NCBI RefSeq assembly: GCF_030867145.1
Contig: NC_134416.1
Location: forward strand, 22,511,514-22,575,513
Length of the DNA: 64,000 nucleotides
Direction: 5' to 3'
Source: Opisthocomus hoazin
Taxonomy: Eukaryota; Chordata; Aves; Opisthocomiformes; Opisthocomidae
The number at the start of each line of letters is the position of its first letter. The stretch's first letter is position 1. The position numbers and the translations under genes are program-made. Below the pieces are notes generated by a model. That model ran no database searches. It saw nothing but the letters and a program-made list of their open reading frames with translations, and was not told the origin of the DNA. Positions 62,746 through 64,000 of this stretch are shown in pieces.

Positions 62746-63497
62746 ATGGCAGCAGGCAGCGACATGGCTCTTGAAGAAAAGCCGAGCACTACTCCTGTGA
62801 AAAGGGCTGTCCACAAGATCCGAATGGCCAGCCTAGTCTTCAGCTTGGCACGAGGCTGGCAGCAGTGGGTATCTGACCACCACATAAAGCAAGCCCAAGA
62901 GCCCCCTGGATGGGTCCCCTCTGCAGAAGATTCCTCAGCTCAGCCTGTACAAGAAAGATCCTTTGAAAAATGGCCAATTCCATCTGTCAAGAGGGACCAA
63001 GAAAAAGATGATGAAAAATCCTCAGCAAAGGAATCGGTGTCAATACGAGATGCTGAAAAAAATTCAAGGGAATCAGATGAAGCCCTCAAAAAGTTTGGCA
63101 TTAAAAGCAAAGAAGTGACCAAAACAGTTGTAAGCAAAGCCTATGAACGAGGAGGTGATGTTAGCCTCCTCAGTGGAAGATATGAGAATAACAATAGCAG
63201 CTCCGAGATGACCAAGCTCAAAGAAGAATCGAGCGCTATTGACAAAATTCTTAGTGACAAATTATCTCCAACCATAAGGAGAAAGTGTTCAAACGTGGTA
63301 TCAGAGCTGACCAAGGGCTGGAAACAGATGGAACAAGAGGACAAAGATGGGGCTAAGGAAGAAGTGCTGCTTAAGTGTCATGATGACAGCCTGGATGCAG
63401 AGGACAGTGGCTATGGGGAAGCAGAGGACAAACTGAAGCAAGAAGACAGTGACCAAGAGACGATGGCTGTGAGGATTAAACGACCTGTACCATCTTT
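62746..63497 (+). CDS. ABRA: ABRA (STARS/MS1) coding exon 1, partial gene
   Basis: ABRA is a striated-muscle actin-binding protein that promotes Rho-dependent nuclear entry of MRTF and so SRF-driven transcription; it acts at sarcomeric actin. I recognise it from several conserved blocks. SLARGWQQW lies at residues 33-41, followed by IKQAQEPPGW at 47-56. KEVTKTVVSKAYERGGDVS spans 122-140. RRKCSNVVSELTKGW spans 178-192, EDSGYGEAE spans 219-227 and VRIKRPVPS spans 242-250. The start is the ATG at 62746, in strong Kozak context (GCCAGCATGG); an open GTG further upstream is not needed. A second in-frame ATG is residue 7. The exon ends in phase 2 before GTAAGT at 63498. Read-through would stop at once, so the intron is real, and a completed Leu followed by Val-Asn-Arg fits the family junction. 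The C-terminal actin-binding part is encoded by exon 2, beyond the window. The acidic/Lys-rich linker (about 57-120) is poorly conserved in the family. Confidence 0.94.
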
Positions 63498-64000
63498 GTA
63501 AGTAATAGATCTTTATTCCATTATCACAAGTGATCAGCAGACCCTGAGAGAGGTACAGGTTTCCATGAGGAAGATGGGGGGGAAAAACAGTAGGAAATGG
63601 TCAAAGACTAACTATTACTCTTGAAGAAAATGTAATTAAAAAAAAAAATCCAGGAAACCTTTCACTATCTCGCTGCGCGTAAGTAGTTAGTCAACAACAT
63701 CTGACTATAGCCTCCGGTTTTATGTGCTATATACATAACAGACACAGGAAGTTATTTTCGGGAAATGTTAATTACATTAAATTTTTACACTGAATTTACT
63801 GGTTCATCAAAATCACTACTTACATCTTAATACTTTAGTCCATGTTTCAGAATAACAATTTTTACCTCTTCAAGAGCCCACAGCTATTCATGTATTTCAG
63901 CAAATGTAAAGTCTAAAGCAAGATACTTGACAAATAACATTTCCAAATACTTCTTCGTTATTTTGCTTAGTAGACATTGTAAATATTCTCAGAAGTAATT
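63498..64000 (+). other. ABRA intron 1, 5' part
   Basis: The intron begins with the consensus donor GTAAGT directly after the phase-2 end of exon 1. The 503 bases that follow are AT-rich, contain a short A-run near 63640-63650, and show no long frame or recognisable repeat. The acceptor and exon 2 are outside the window. Confidence 0.85.

Noticed and set aside
1..64000. Bacterial-type systems (operons, CRISPR, defence islands, phage)
   Set aside because: Composition, spliced gene structure and CR1 content are vertebrate; no such genes or arrays are present.

Overview
The window looks like a piece of bird genome, or less likely another sauropsid. It is AT-rich, gene-poor vertebrate sequence. 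Its recognisable interspersed repeats are all CR1 (chicken repeat 1) LINE retrotransposons, and the young ones end in the octamer family typical of CR1 (TCACAGAA as read on the + strand). No prokaryotic gene organisation, CRISPR array, tRNA or rRNA is visible. The only host gene is at the right edge: the first coding exon of ABRA (actin-binding Rho-activating protein, also called STARS or MS1), on the + strand at 62746-63497, followed by a good splice donor. In human and chicken ABRA lies between OXR1 and ANGPT1, so the 62 kb to its left is probably the ABRA-ANGPT1 intergenic interval. That placement rests on known synteny, not on anything read here.

Layout. 1-13.2 kb: intergenic, no supported gene. 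13.2-14.4 kb: two abutting degenerate CR1 fragments of different age (+). 14.4-27.2 kb: intergenic, with one old CR1 3' end near 19.8 kb and a perfect 12-bp hairpin at 25.5 kb. 27.2-28.0 kb: degenerate CR1 (+). 28-30.5 kb: intergenic, with a second perfect 12-bp hairpin at 29.3 kb. 30.5-30.8 kb: probable very old CR1-like reverse-transcriptase remnant. 31-39.5 kb: intergenic with some GC-richer patches. 39.5-40.6 kb and 46.5-47.5 kb: two young 5'-truncated CR1 copies (-). 53.5-57.95 kb: an essentially full-length CR1 (-) with both reading frames open. 58.3-58.9 kb: another truncated copy (-). 59.9 kb: a CR1 3' end scrap (-). 60.2-60.8 kb: an old CR1 fragment (+). 62.65-64 kb: ABRA promoter region, exon 1 and start of intron 1.

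The main item of interest is the full-length CR1. ORF1 has a Cys cluster, a short coiled coil and an SGNH/GDSL-hydrolase-like domain whose nucleophile Ser is kept, while the residues at the DxxH and GxND positions are replaced. ORF2 has an AP-like endonuclease and a reverse transcriptase with all inspected catalytic motifs. ORF2 overlaps the ORF1 stop by 16 nt and has no ATG upstream of the first endonuclease motif, which suggests re-initiation or non-AUG initiation. The element could be a recent, possibly competent source copy. Its GC-rich 5' region sits about 4.7 kb upstream of ABRA, in antisense orientation.
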